Below, in pieces: positions 33,331-47,372 of a DNA stretch of 64,000 nucleotides (within the stretch, counting starts at the first letter, position 1; each line of letters begins with the position of its first letter). Origin of the DNA: Varroa destructor (lineage: Eukaryota; Arthropoda; Arachnida; Mesostigmata; Varroidae); NCBI RefSeq assembly GCF_002443255.2, contig NW_019211455.1:15842440-15906439 (forward strand), given 5' to 3'. Below the pieces are notes generated by a model that made no database searches, was not told the DNA's origin, and saw only the letters and a list, made by a program, of their open reading frames with translations. The translations under genes were made by a program, and so were the position numbers.

Positions 33331-36300
33331 TGACTTGTCAAACTAGTAGTTCGTCTTACCGCAAGATAACTTTGTTGTCTGTCAGCCATCATAAAATCCT
33401 CTTTTTGGACACTATTGGAACACCAAAAGCTTGGACGCTCATTGTCATAGGGTGACAGCTGAACGAATCTGTCTATTCGCGGATATACGAATTGATCAAC
33501 ATCTATTACAGCATTCATTAAATCGCCTATCACATTAAACGTAGCTTAACATTGGTGGCCGTCTCACCGCTGGTGTCACATCAGGACAAAAAAAAAATTG
33601 TCGCATGTTCGTCATGTAAAACTAGCCACATCAACAGCTACAGGAGTAGACTAGGCAGATTAGTGCCTAGAAAATACTATGCTATTTTCTCGAGTGTCTG
33701 CATGTACGTGCGATTTCTTACAGATAACATACAGATATTGCTTTCCTTGAAGACATCGTAATTGAGATAGCAAACCCAGAGCTGATCTCGTTCAGAACTG
33801 ACCCCGACGCGAGGCCCGTAAATCTAGCACATTAATCTTTATTCGCTACGCGGGCACGATCCTTTCAGAACAGCCCCTTGAGGATGTATGCCTCTCGGCA
33901 CTTTTGTCCATTGAAGAAATCCGAAAGCAACTGATAACATAAGCGCATACCGCCTACGCAAACTAACTTTACGTAGCTTCTCACACACGTTGCGTGGCCG
34001 ACGGAAACTGCCGGCTAGGTAAGAACAAGAGGTCGATGCGGCACTCGAATAAACAATGAATAATTGCGTTGAATGGCATTGCTGTCGCCGCTTTGCGTAA
34101 TAGTACGTAATACTGAATAAAGCACTGGCTTTAAAGGTCAACAACTGCAGATCTAGTTATAACTATGATTCTTACCGATTTTGCCCCTTTCTCCCTAGAC
34201 AGGTAGTTTATATTGTACAATGGAAGCGTGAGATGAATGCGGAATTTTGCAATTCCTCTTTGTCGACAAGACTCAAATAGACAGAGCTGAGGATCTGACT
34301 GAGTTATATGTAATTCATGTGCCAGTATAGGTCAGTTCGATGGGAAGAAGCCTGAGATTTGGGGCGCTAGAGGCGAGAAGGGACCATTTTATATTACTGT
34401 TACAGTAAGCCACTTAAGCAGCATTCTGCCCCCTGGTGCAAACGACCTAGCTGAGCGGATGGAACTCGACAAACGGAAGAAACCCTGAAAAAGAGAGGTC
34501 TATATACTGAACGAAAGAGACATTGCTTGTGGATTCTGAGAGGTAGCCCGTTTACGTACGTGCTTTTAATAGCTATGCTTGAATTTGGAGAAGCAGACAG
34601 GGGACTACAGAAAAAAAAGACTATGAATGGCCGTACGACCAGCGCATTCTGCCTCTACACTATTGAAATAACTAGTAATAATAATAGTATAAAATAATAA
34701 TATTAACAATAATTTATATTCTAGGATGGGACGACGGTTATTCTATTGATAGCTTTTGTTTACACATGCTGATTAGAAAACAAACGGAGTCGAACGGTCG
34801 CTAATAAAACCTACTTCACCATGATTATTACTTTAGGATTATTCAGGTATGAAACTTTTTACTGTCGCCTGCCTCGTTCAATTGGGGTTTCACGAACGTG
34901 ACCGTAGCTTAGCGCAGTCTCTAAAAAATAAATGAACGCATCTAGGATAGGAAGAAAAGCATATAATTAGTTCGTTTAAAGGCTTCGCGGATCAGTGTTT
35001 TCGCTGACAGCCGCCCGCATAAACAATAATAGGATCGTTGAGATGTCAAGCAATATAACTTAAGTGTGACGTTAGGTATTCCGTGTGAAGGTAAGTCACT
35101 CGATAGCAACGCCGTCAGGACTTTTGGACTAACCAATTACGCTGATCCATTTGTTTTAAATATCGAAGCTTCAACGGGCTGAGCATATGTCTCTTCCAAA
35201 ACACTATGTCTACTTAAAAATAACTTTAAATTTAATTATTTCTATTACAACGGTAAAAGCGAGAAGTTTAGAAACGTATAGAATGTCGACCTAAATTAAA
35301 TTCATAGCTAGTTTATTCTTTGATAGGGCTCATAGATCTATCTACACAGCCTTACAGTTGCCCCAAAACGTGGGGCCATGGTGTGATATTATACAATACC
35401 ACAATTGACTCCGTCTGTTGACCAGTTGAATAACCGATTTATTACTAATCTCTTTCCTATATACAATAATGTTCTAGACTATCGTGTCGGTCTATAGGAA
35501 GGCCATGTTTGTAATGCTATTCGCTACCTAACGTTTTAATTTTCAAAATCTTTCTACGCGTCAGTTCGTAGATAGGCGATCGATGTGTTGCCGTTTGTTG
35601 CAGTCCCGACTGCCGACCGTGATAAAGCAGGCACAAGCATTTCTAGAGAACTGTAAAGCTTCTCAGTCCATCTTCATCACGTATGGCCAGACAGCGCTCC
35701 TCCATATTGATTTTTTTCTTCTACTTTGTTGTTACACTCGGCCATAAACAGCGCCAGACGCCGCCATTATGCTATAAGCGACAGTCTGTACTGAGCGAGT
35801 AACGGAAAGAATAGCAGAGGTATAGGCAACTAAGGACAATTTCCTAAATATGAACCAAGTGAACCTTCGCTGTCACAAGTTCGATTGTTGACACTGTTCC
35901 CTCAGACGAGCAAAATAACTGATGTTCATTCACTATAATACATTGTTCCCTTAGCATTACATAAGTGTGCTGTGTATATTGGTGCAAAAAAGCACAAAGG
36001 CTTTTGCAAACTAGATATTTCTGTCCTCTGTGTTAGTACCTCGCATTTTTTCATACGACTTCAATCCTAGATCGAGCTGAAACCATTCAGGTTTGCCATG
36101 TTATTTGACATCAACAGGACATACCCCTTTCCCCTATGAGAAATCTGACTTTTTTTTTTTTATAACTTCAAACCCCCTGACACCCCTACACAAAAGAAAT
36201 GGGGCACGCGCAAGTGTAGTACTCCATTTCTGGACTAGCTGCTTTTGTTTCTATTTTCGATAGCTGTACCAACATAGTCACAGACCCCGGCGACTTAAAT

Positions 36301-38601
36301 CTATACTTTAACGGCAGCCCTTCCAGTCACCAGACGAGACACTATGTCCACGGATAAGCGTCGACCCTAAATAGAAATAGAGGCATGCGACGAAGTAATG
36401 ACTAGATAGATTATTATTTTCTTTTATATTAATATATATGGATATAATGTCTGTTTAGTACAGTCGATACAACCGCGGTCTAATATGGCAGTCGGTCCAT
36501 GAAGAACAAACTGCCTAGTCGTGACTATTGTATGCTGTGTCTGTCTTCAGCTTCATATGAAGATAAATTGTTGACAACTAACTTCTGCGTCAACTTTAGG
36601 CCAGACCACGAGCATTTTTGCTAGGAAGAAAAGCTCAACGATCACGACATGTAACATTCTTCTGGTAAATGTTAAGCAATCGACGGGGGTGTTGCATAAA
36701 TTCATGCATGCAATATTTATGAGCTTCAAAGCACTGTTGGACTCTGTCCTTAGGGGTGCAGTATGAATAACCTTTGCAAAGGTACGAACCGCCACAAACG
36801 TGCTAAGACTGAAAGCAGTGACACTTCAAGAAGACAAGGCCCAGATCGGCAATTGAGTTTTTGAATTGCGGCCTTTTTTCTAACCCGTGGACTGGCACAC
36901 GGAGATTATCTAGACCCCCCTCTTTTGCCTTTGTTGCTGAGCGACTTAGCCGAAAAGATTCGTATGGTTGGAAACCTTGTGAGGGTTCTCGTATACGCAG
37001 AATATTTAGTCCTATATAGAAAAAAGGAAACTCTAGATACAGCGTGTCCTCACTTGGCTACAGACAGCCAACACGAAACTCGAAGGCCGAAGATGGAGGA
37101 CCACAAATATGAAAGCGATGAAGTTGAGTCGAGTAAGCAGCTAATAGCTCAAGATACCGTAGTTATACTGGGCACACTTCTAAAATACTCCAACAAGTTC
37201 CCGTAGCTAAAACTACTGTATCCATACGAATATATATAAAAGAAAAAAAAAAAACAAATGGCACATGCAGGAACGCGGCGGCTACCATAAAGAGTCTGCG
37301 ACGCTTGTCCATCTCCAATGTTCTACGTTTTTCTCATCGCAAGCGTACCCCAATAACAATATATAACACTGATGCAGTATGGCCAACATTTAACTATATA
37401 GATCATCAAGCAGCTAAATCGGCTGAAAGCATCCTTCTTCAAGCGCGCGTCAACATTACATTGTTTAATACGACAAATTTGTGTAACCTCTTGGCGCCAC
37501 ACCGCTTTTTGCCGGGAAACTCAACCTTCTGAGATTGCGTACTCGTGCCCTGACATGAGGTTTCGATGACCGAAAACGTATCGACTGCCACACGATTTAC
37601 AATTTAGTTCATCACTTTCATTATCTACCGTCTACATTATAACAACTTTCCACGAACCTATTGAGAACGGCATCTGCTCCGTAGGTGGTCAACCGTGTGG
37701 TAGACATTTTGCGGTACGATGCAGCTAAGTATATATCCTCTTTTCGAAAACACTGACAAAGATACGTTATAATGAGCACGAGATCGCTTATTTTTTAGTA
37801 TAGTACGATCTAATGGCACCATAAGGATGTAATTCATATTTTCTATACGTTACTTTTTCAAATGGGTCGTTGCTGAGATTTTTATACGGTGAGAAATATC
37901 GCCATACAGTAATGTAATATAAATAGACATTACGTCCATTAGGTACTGTTTCCGACATCTTGATGTCGATCAATGTCATTTGTATGGGACATCTAAATAG
38001 GGCTTAGCTGAACCACCCCATAATAGTTGCGATTTACTCGCAAAAAATAACGATGTAATTTACGCAGCATTTTATGAGTCACCTCTTGTGAAGCGCCTAA
38101 CTAAGGTTTACATGCCTAAAAGCACCTTTTGATTGCGATACTCCTTGAAGGAATTCCATTTTTTAGTTTTTCCTGTTGTTTGTGGGTCTCCAGCAAATTT
38201 CTATACATTCGTTTAAGAGGATCAACGATGAAGCTTACCATATAGATAACTTTCTTTGTTGGTATCTGGCTTTTATCGTTTCTGCCAAGTTCGCCTGTTA
38301 CCCAGAAGCGTTGTCTGATCCCTTTGGCGTATAGCTGTGACGCGTTAATCTGCCACGTACGGTTATGGCGAACTAATGTAGTTGATAACGATGATGACAA
38401 AAAAGATTACCGAAGTAATAGACATAAGTGTAAGAAGCAATTTGCGAGTCCTATTCTTATGGTTGAGATCGAGAATCGAGATACTGATGCTGGATGTTGA
38501 GGTTCTAGTATTGATGTCAGTTATATGATGACTCAGATGATGATGATTGCTTGCTCTCCTCATCGTAGTGATTAGTCACGTGTGTCTGTTAAAGTCTGTG
38601 T

Positions 38602-38970
38602 CTATAAATAATAATAGAATGAGCATTCAATTGCTTTCGATAGCTGAGTCGTGTCGACAAGAACCGACAAAACTCGGTTTGTGCCTCTAAGCTTCTGATG
38701 TGGCAGTGAAGTGGCGCCAACTGCAGTGGATGGGGCAATCACTGCGGCCGCTTTTTTAACGAAGTTGCCCTCTTTTTCTACCGTTGTATTGTTGTTCCTG
38801 TCGTCTGAAAATGGATGTCTGTCTGGTTTCGCCTGTGGCTGCTTCACGCACCGTCCGCCAACGCATTTTCTATCTTTGGAGAAGGCCGGGATCGCGTCGA
38901 TCACTCCGGGAGAGAGCGGAGAAAGAGACAGCAGAACGTCACACGTCAGTTGCTAACCATAACATCAACG
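38602..38970 (-). other. GC-rich patch open on both strands, unresolved
   Basis: On the minus strand about 120 codons are open to TAG at 38,602, with purine-first codon bias and a hydrophilic product rich in Lys, Asn and Asp. An acceptor-like GGTTAG precedes it. On the plus strand a different frame, 38,711-38,956, is open for 81 codons and is equally RNY-biased. There is no ATG in the minus frame and no recognised domain in either. I cannot choose between a real exon and chance. Confidence 0.15.
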
Positions 38971-39038
38971 GCAAGGACGGACGCGTCAAACCCCTCTGTA
39001 CGTTTCAACTTCATAACAAGTGCGCGTTTTCTATTATA

Positions 39039-39041
<3 letters not shown>

Positions 39042-39090
<49 letters not shown>
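39042..39090. repeat. (TA)n microsatellite
   Basis: About 24 TA units without interruption. It is translated in several overlapping frames into meaningless Ile-Tyr repeats, so open frames crossing it were discarded. Confidence 0.97.
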
Positions 39091-39093
<3 letters not shown>

Positions 39094-39962
39094 GCTTTTT
39101 TGGGCTTTCCTACGCTTTTGACGAAGACGGCCATCAAAGCTGGTTGTCTAAATGGAGTGAGTCTGCCGCCGCCGCCGCAAATGTACGAAGGCTGATCCCA
39201 GTTAGAATCAATTATGAAGGCGAACAAAACGTTCCCTGCAGTTTTTAGCCATGTTCATTTATACTGCAAACAGCGAAGCTAATGTAATTTTGCACTTTAT
39301 TACTACACCATTGATACATAAACTATTTTTCAACATCACCCTCTACTACTTCATATTGATCACTGTGACGCCGAGGCTTTCGCGGGCAGAACCTCAAACG
39401 ATCAATCGGTTATGCCTCGTTCCAGAAAATACCTTTGCTGTTATCATCCGCTTTGGCTGCTGTTGACGTTGCCGTCGAAGTCTGCGTCGACGTGGCACAT
39501 ATCGTTGTCACTGAACGATACCGCGTCCAACTTTACTGTTATGGCTTTCCCAGTGACTGCGGCTCGTTATTCCTACATAGTTTGTTAAATTGCGACAATA
39601 GCTACATCTGTTTTAGCTACCTTGTGATATTTTATTAGATTCATTATACAATAGCTTCTAGCAAACGAAGACAATTGTCATGCCCGCCATGGGGGCGCCA
39701 CAAAGTCAATAGTAGCTATAACGCCAACAACCGCAGTATCGACCTAGTAGGCGTGCGCGACTCCTGGCTCTAGTCGCAGACATAATACTGCATCGCTACC
39801 TGCGTTGGTTGATGACTGCCTGGCTACGTGTTGCAAGGCATCACGACGCGTCTACAGAGGAACATTACTGTCCATCTGCGATTTGCGTTTAAACTAAAAA
39901 GAAAAGCTGCGCGAACAAAAACTTCTGCTAGCTGCAGCTTACTGTTCCCCGCTAACTGCCAG

Positions 39963-39986
39963 CCAACCAACCAACCAACCAACCAA
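39963..39986. repeat. (CCAA)6 microsatellite
   Basis: Six CCAA units, with a short inverted echo TTAGTTGGTTAG about 14 bases downstream. A (GGTT)5 run of the complementary motif occurs at 53,432-53,451. Confidence 0.93.
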
Positions 39987-41084
39987 CTTATCAATGACTT
40001 AGTTGGTTAGTCATTTTACCTGTTCGTAATCCTTCACGGCGTTGGTAACAGATCCAAAAACAGAGCACGCGATCGACCTCGGCTGCCGCCACCAGCAATC
40101 AAACAGATCTCCACTCGCGAAGGCATCTAACGCACCGCGTCATCATGGTGCTAACAATGGCGCTGCACCTTTCGCGTTTTCCATCATTACGTTGTAGTGG
40201 AATTGACTAAAGCGTCAACGCCAAAAGCAGAAGCAGCGACAATGCGCGGTCCGCCGAAAAGTCGTCACTAATGCATAGTTCCACAGAACTATTATCACTA
40301 TATATATGAGCATCTCAGTTGTCCGCATGCGCATATAGTGTGTGCGGAACTTCTAGCAGAGCTACAACTTTACCTATATAAGTTTGTATGTTCTATCGCT
40401 GCTCTAGTAACGACGCGAGAACGACACCCCACAGAATGTCATCATTCATTTAGAGCTCGCAAAAGAATTACGGCGAACCAGCAGCGATCGTCCCCTCGTC
40501 TTCGTGATTGCTTCCACATCAAACAAAGTCAACCGCACGAAACGCCGACGAAGAGGCAGGGAACATTAGCGAAAAACGTCTGCCTGTCTACCTACCCATC
40601 TATCCGGTATATATATCAAGTATAATAGAAAGAGTATATTGACAGCAAGAATGCATATTGGGCGGCCATAAACGTGTCACAGTCATCGCCGGGTCGGGAG
40701 GTACGACACGCGCTGTACATTTATTCGTATCACAGTTCATCGCTCGTGGAGTTCATTATGACAACTGCGGTGGCCTGAGCGACGGGCACCGTTCCGGCAG
40801 CACGGTTTAGCATGTGAGACGTATTTGCATGACCCTTGTGAATGAGCAGCGTTCCGTTGTTTAATAGAAAACATTTGTAGATTTCCCAATTCAACAGGGT
40901 ACGCGGACGAATCCGTCGAAGCGCAAGAAACGTCAGATTTTGTTCCCACACAGTTCAGATATTAACCAAGACGAAGTACAGTCGAAGCCCCAAAAGAAAG
41001 ATGGGTACTGTGGCGAGCCGTCGGGTAAATTTGAATGGGTGTGAACCTGTACGTACGTGCGTTCACGATAAGTGAAAATAAAGA

Positions 41085-41102
41085 TTTTTTTTTTTTTTTT
41101 TT
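41085..41102. repeat. Poly(T) run of 18
   Basis: Eighteen T residues. Read on the minus strand this is a poly(A) tract, but no retroposed body or target duplication was recognised beside it. Confidence 0.9.
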
Positions 41103-43201
41103 ATTAAATATCCAGGCAGATAACGCAGGCAACCCATACGGCATAGAGTTTATGAAGCAAACATTACAGCTTTGACTTTGAGCAACTTCGACGAGATGGT
41201 TTTATGGCCATGATATCACAAGTCCCTGTAATATTTCTGTCGAACCGCTGCTAGCCAAAAGCCCTGGTATAAATTGCAGACCCACTGGGGATTTGGGCCT
41301 TTTTCCGGGGGAGTTAGCAACTGTGCATCGAACTACTACTCAGTACGCTTACATCTACTAGGTCTAATAGACGTACATGTAAGATAATAATTGTAATAAT
41401 GTGAAGATTTTCTATTCGGCGCTGTGTAATTAACTCTTCAGAAGCTTGCTTCGGTCGGGCAAGCAAGCAATAGCCGGAATACCCCCATGTTCCCAGTTTT
41501 TAAATTTTTGTCAACCTCCATGTTGCCACCTCGTCTGGTCACGTTGTTTGCAGCTGACAGGTGTAGAGATATGAACATGCATGTAACAGTGCAGAACGAG
41601 AGTGAATAGACTAAGAAGAACGCCATCTTTAACTTGGAAACTTTTTATCATGGAAAGAAGAAAAATAGGAAGGACAGAATACAGCTGACGGATTCCGTCG
41701 CTGACGGTACACAGAACGCCTTCGTTGTTATACAGAACGTTGAACTGCGCGCGGCAATCACTTTGCCTATGTTAATTTTGCCGGTAGCAAATGAAGCCGC
41801 AGCGGAGCGGCAGACAAAGGCAGGAGTCGTTCAAATACCGATGAACACACATCGAGGCATAGATGAACAAAGTAGAGTCGTCATAGTCCATGCTGCCTAC
41901 GTATAATAGTTTCGTTCTTGGGTTAATTCCAAGGGGTCGTTTCGCCTCGAAATCTCGATGTGGCTGCGCCTGTGGGGTTTGCCTATGACTGCGGTCACGG
42001 CTGGCGACGAGTCTTTACGCTGTAAGATCGGTATATTTTAACGCGCATGAGACCGTATCCGGAGACCTATGATGTGCGCTATTCATCTTTTTTGCTTGTT
42101 GCGTGCAGATGTTGACGCGTTAGATATAGTGACAATACGAGCCCGCAGCGAATTCGGATAGACAGCTGAATGACTGATTAAGCAACGGGTGACGCAGTAA
42201 TGTACGTAGAAATAAAATAACGACCAAGATGGCAAGAGAGTTTGTGTTACGTAAAGTACGACGGGGAGAAGGAGGGTATATAAATGTTAGCTCGGTGGAG
42301 TCTTGTCTTTAAGAGGCTCGAGGCCTTCCAACGCGCGCTGTTCCGGCCACAAGCGTCGCCACCATTGAGAGCGGGAGATAGCGGTTCAGCCATAAGCCAA
42401 TTTTGTGTTTCAATCGAAACCATTTTCCTATTGCGGAAAAGTTAATAAAGAAAACAGACAATTGAATGTGAAAATGTTTGTTACTGTGTAAAATAGTTTT
42501 GTGTATTACATGAAATTCGTGCAAATAATAACCGGAATAAATACTGTTAACTACCATAGTATACATACCGTAGTTATACAGAACTATCATGTAGCCCGGT
42601 TAATTAAGGAGCGCTTACGATCTCGCTATGTCACGAACTGTTGGCGCCTTCGTACTAGGATGTGACGGATACGGGGATTATATAAATTATGCCGATCACA
42701 TAACCTAGGCACCGTCGGATTAATTTCGAAATCTATTTGGGTCGACCTCTGAATTGGTTTCATTCGTAGTAGAAAAAACCAATAAATCAGATTTTAGGTG
42801 TTGTTATTAAGCGCGCTCTTTGCTTTTAGTATTTATGTTATATGAACTAAAGTATGTGTGTCAGCCGGAAGCAGTATGCCGACGTTGTCAACAGCCCATT
42901 GTAGCGTTCAGTACCACTCTATCCCGTTGTATTGTTTTATACTTGGATACTTATTTGGCTTCCCATGGTCGACTACTTGGGTGACGTTACGTGCGATCAA
43001 CGTTTGGTTTTGACCTGTCACTGGTCCACATCGAGCTACGGCGGCGGCGGCAGCAAACAGTATCAACATGGGCTAAGCTTAACCAGCTCGATTCAGCTGA
43101 TCTCAGCTGGTCACTCTCACCTCCAGCTCTACCTCAACCTCTTCTCAGGACCAAGTTTGCGTCCGTCAAACGAGGCAAATGCATTTCATCTGTATTACCT
43201 T

Positions 43202-43237
43202 TAGATATGAGAAGAATAGAGATTCTCCTCATATCTA
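43202..43237. repeat. Near-perfect hairpin (16-bp arms, 4-base loop)
   Basis: TAGATATGAGAAGAAT, loop AGAG, then ATTCTCCTCATATCTA. Fifteen of 16 pairs match, with one A-C mismatch. It lies at the 3' edge of a GC-rich patch with open frames of 90 and 93 codons. Confidence 0.9.
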
Positions 43238-43751
43238 CACTTAGTAAACTACGCTATCGACAACGACGTTGATAAGATCGACGGCGGCAACAGCCGCTCG
43301 GTGACCGGGCCGTCACGCGCTTGGTTACCGGCCTCTACCTTTCGCTCGTTCGGTGAACTAGTCAGTCAGACCCGCACGTATTGACAAAAGCACCTCGGCG
43401 AAACGAAATCTACGAACGAAAAGAGCTGCTTACGTTTCGCAGATCTGGCGATACGCATATCGTAGGCCCACGCGGCCAAAATGACACCGTATTATTACCT
43501 ATGCCTAACAACAAAAGGAGGTACACTTTTGGAAACTGTCACGTTTTCACTTGGACGTTTTTTAATTGCAGCGTCGTCATTTTTTCGATGATATGAAATA
43601 TATTACAAAGCAGCCAGTGTTTTTTTTGTGTGATTACTTAATGAGCCAATGCTGACAATTTAGACTAAATTCCAGTGCTTCAATTGGAGAGTTGTCCAAT
43701 GAAGAATTTGCACTAGAAAATAGGTTTTTAGAAACCTCGCCTTGTCGGGAT

Positions 43752-43772
43752 AAGCAAACACAGTGTTTGCTT
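43752..43772. repeat. 21-bp palindrome
   Basis: AAGCAAACAC-A-GTGTTTGCTT: perfect 10-bp arms around a single A. It could be a dimeric protein-binding site, but nothing around it indicates one. Confidence 0.9.
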
Positions 43773-46392
43773 CCGTGGCCTTCTACGGAATTCCCTTTTG
43801 TTAAGGAATCTTTGCAACGAACCAGAGACACATGTGTGCTGGCGTCATTTATATAGAGACAAGTGCCATGATGTACGGGTATTGTACACGGGAATTGCAC
43901 AGGTAGCGGCACAGGGAAAGCGGCAGGTATGACGCGCTATCTTGTCTTGTTTCGATCAATAATAATACTAGTTATATGATCCCTTCATGTGATTACCGCT
44001 TTACCGCTCGCGCAGACATCTGCGACGTTACGTTTTCCCGTACAGAAAATTCGATCTGGCCTTCAATCGAATGTGTTTCTATGAGCGGCAGGAACATGCT
44101 GCATTGTTACAGAAACATTCGATTAGTATGGCGTTATCAGCCATTCGTAGAAAATGTCGCGCCGGATGATTCGGTATTCATCAACCCACTAAGCGATGTG
44201 AGAAGAAATTTTCCGAAGCGTTGGCCATCGTCTGAGACATAGATGGCCCTGCGGATAGTGTGGTGGCTGGCTACCGAGCTTTGGTAAGACGTACACGTTT
44301 TTTCCATTGGCCGAAAAATGGTCGTCTATTGTTAAATGTCATAAAATTTACATTTGAGCAGTTGCTATCGAGCTTATTTTCATTGTTCCCATAATTATAG
44401 TCATGTAATGTATAATGATTGCATATATAAAAGCTATTCCATTGATAACCTGGTCTAATATTGGCTTGAGTAATTAAAAGTCGCCTATCCTAAAATGTCG
44501 TGAAAATGAATGTATGACGGAAGATGGGTTTGTGTCACTTTTACCTGCAACAGAAAAGATAGAGTAGGACGACATAAGCTACAATAACAAACGTTGTACA
44601 ATACAGCCGTAGAACTTTAGCAAAAATCAAGCTGACTGCTAGTTCGTACCATATTTTCTCTAGCCGCACTCTACTGTGCCCAGACCGTAGGCAGAAAGAC
44701 ATCGGTTACTAACGGATAATTACCTTTCACGGACGAACGCCCACTGATGCGCCCAATAACCTATACAACCCCCTACTATATATCTGCAATAAAATCAACT
44801 GTGTTCAGCAGCCCTCGTAGGTGTCCTACGGAAAGGCTTGGATAGAACTCATACCCGTTCGTGGGGCACAAGAAACGTAAGTGCGTATAAACGCGTCGAG
44901 TTTCGGATAAAATCTAAATAAATAGTCATCGTTGCGGAGACGACTACTTACCACCGGCAGTATCACAATCATAAATTCTCGGCCAACTCCGATGCGGAGA
45001 GGGCATCCAGAGCTAGGATGGTACCTTAACGTTAAAACCTCGAAAATCGAATATCCCTTCATTCTACTGCCGCTGTAAGCTATCACGTTTCTCATGGTGA
45101 TGGATTCTGCTAGTATCAGCGGAAGCAGCAGTAGATGATATATAGTTCCTATCTAGTGACAGCACTGCAGTAGTATTTTCACTGTCTTTTTTCGTTGAGT
45201 TTCATTGCTTCATCTATGAAAGCTCTAACTCATTCACCATCTAATTTGTTCCTTTGGTTTTTATCGCAACAGATAGAGATGCTAGTGTCGAGACAAGCAG
45301 CGTTCGGCCATTGCTGTCGTCTGATTAGGACGGAGCGAATTCGTGCCCATCTAAATGTCTTGATAGCAGTTGGTATTTTCTTTTAATGTCTAGCAGAAGA
45401 AAGGACAACTGTATCATTGCTTGCCATGGAAGCTGATAGTAGGTGATGGAAAGTACTTGCTTTTTACCCTCGGTTGGGTAGTGACAGAAAGCACAACTTT
45501 GGTCCATCAATGCAGAGACAGGTGGACAACAGAATTCGTGAAACCAGCAGTAACGGTCAAAAGAAGGTTGTCGAAAAAAGGTCGCATCATTGACTGTCGT
45601 TGCCCACTAATGTCACACGGTAATAGCATCGAACGACGATCATTCAACGGCGCGCTAGTTAGCGAGCGTGCCAAATCATGGGCTGGTGCCCACTGCTTCG
45701 ATTAGAAGGCGCCGTGTGTGGAATGGCAAGTGATAAGGGGTTCGTGGTCAGCCCCTAGACCGTTGTGTTCGACTTCTTGAGATGCAGGGACCGCGAAAAA
45801 AAGATCGAGACTTATTTGCAAGAGTTGCAGCGGCGAACTCAACGCACATGCACAGACATTGGATTTACTCACGCACGTTATACATCATATATACGCGGTA
45901 AATACCCATAAAGCCCATACTTGTACCTCGAAGCAATGTTCACCTAGCGATTGATTGCTCACCGCGGGCTAGTTTGAAATATTGAATAGGGCGCGCATGT
46001 TAGCGGTCGCTGAGTGGACAACGTCTCTGTATGGCGGCCACATGAACTGTTTGCGCAGAGAACTGTTTACAAATTTGTTACATACGGACATATGCTCTTA
46101 ACGCGTATAGGCATTCGATATATGCTTAAGCTGCCTGGTGTCGTCTGTTTTCTATGGTGTACACATCTGACGCGCTGTCCGCGCCAGGCGAGCCTGACGA
46201 TAAAATTGTCATCCTCACGGCCCGTTTTCGTTCCGCTACATTCGGCTGTTCAGTCTTCAACTTATGCGTGCAAAGGCTAATGTTACCTATCTGGCTGGCT
46301 GATTGCTAACTTACCGCCGTTATCATTAGCATCAGCAAAGTGCTACAATGCTAGTAACGGGCGAGTGTCTAAATCCATGAATTGCGAGTCTC

Positions 46393-46434
46393 CTGCTGCT
46401 GCTGCTACTGCTGGTGCTGCTGCTGCTGCTGCTA
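46393..46434. repeat. (CTG)n trinucleotide repeat, imperfect
   Basis: About 13 CTG-type units with single interruptions (CTA, GTG). It is open as poly-Leu in one plus frame, followed by IPAQLRTHIAITNAFVIIND, but no exon could be defined. Confidence 0.9.
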
Positions 46435-47372
46435 TTCGTGATACCTGCACAGCTCAGAACCCATATCGCCATCACTAATGCTTTCGTTATCATAAACGAC
46501 GGTTTTGCTGATTCATCGTTCAGAGGTAATTGCTTTGTCGTCTGTCCCAGCGTCCCCAGAAGTCGAAAGAAACTGGGTCAACAAGACATGTTCTAATACA
46601 CTATATCTCGTGCCACCTGTGTCAACTAACTGGTTTCTCCTTCTATTGTCGCTAGGCCACCTATCACCGACCACTTCGTCATTCTTTTCATGCCCATACA
46701 CACAAGGCCTACTCCACCTTGCCATGCGGGCAGCGGGTGCTGAAGAAGCCGTTGCTCACAATTGTCCAACGTTACTAGCTTGCTTCGATCTCGTTTGCTT
46801 GACTGGGTTATCGCAGTTTGCCTGTACGAGAAGTTTGCAGAAAGTCGTCCACGTGATTCTGTCGTCCATGTTGTTGCAACTACCTCCAACTAGACAACGC
46901 AAGTAGACTTCAAAGCAATGAACGTTGGTTGCTGTAACTACGGTGTAAAAAAGCTCTCAGCGGCAACTGTGTGATAGAGACACGCTCCGCCTATCCCGTC
47001 GTTGTATGGAAGCGCTCCGTGCTGTTCTGCAATATAAACGCGTTGTGTTGTGGATTGAATCAATGAACAGGGTTCGGTGTGTGAGCGCGCAACGTGTGAG
47101 TCACAACAAGGGCTCCACAGCAGCAAATTGTACAGAGGGGACGACTCCACGTGCTCACTCACCGCTGCCCCGACCACTTCCGCATTCATGTTCTTGCTGA
47201 GCCATCACTCTGATGAACGATGGGGGTCCCTGACGTAGTGCAGCGGCTGCTCACTGAACTCGCCAGTCGTTTTGTCACAGAAAAATGAACGCAAAGTCTA
47301 CAGCAGAGATAGCAGCCGATCTAGCCGTGGCTTAATAAAGACATCCAGTGCGCGGAATGGACGCCACTCTTT

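Larger units (their letters stand above)
25458..47372. other. Long intergenic stretch, no gene can be named
   Basis: I read this for protein families, transposon motifs, tRNA-like sequences and satellites, and found no identifiable gene. GC-richer islands at about 26.13-26.33, 38.6-39.0, 42.9-43.35 and 46.4-47.2 kb contain open frames of 60-150 codons, often on both strands at once. Their lengths are within what chance gives in 64 kb and none resembles a known family. Simple repeats and hairpins within it are listed separately. Confidence 0.45.

Noticed and set aside
38784..39248. A 154-codon plus-strand open frame and overlapping ones crossing 39.04-39.09 kb
   Set aside because: Its length is created by the (TA)n microsatellite, translated as Ile-Tyr repeats. 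Flanks have no domain.
42932..43272. Two overlapping plus-strand frames of 90 and 93 codons in a GC-rich island
   Set aside because: They compete with each other, one is closed upstream by TGA with no acceptor between, and neither resembles a known family.
46505..46906. 133-codon plus-strand frame and overlapping minus-strand frames
   Set aside because: Open on both strands, no recognised domain, no ATG at a sensible place, and length within chance expectation.
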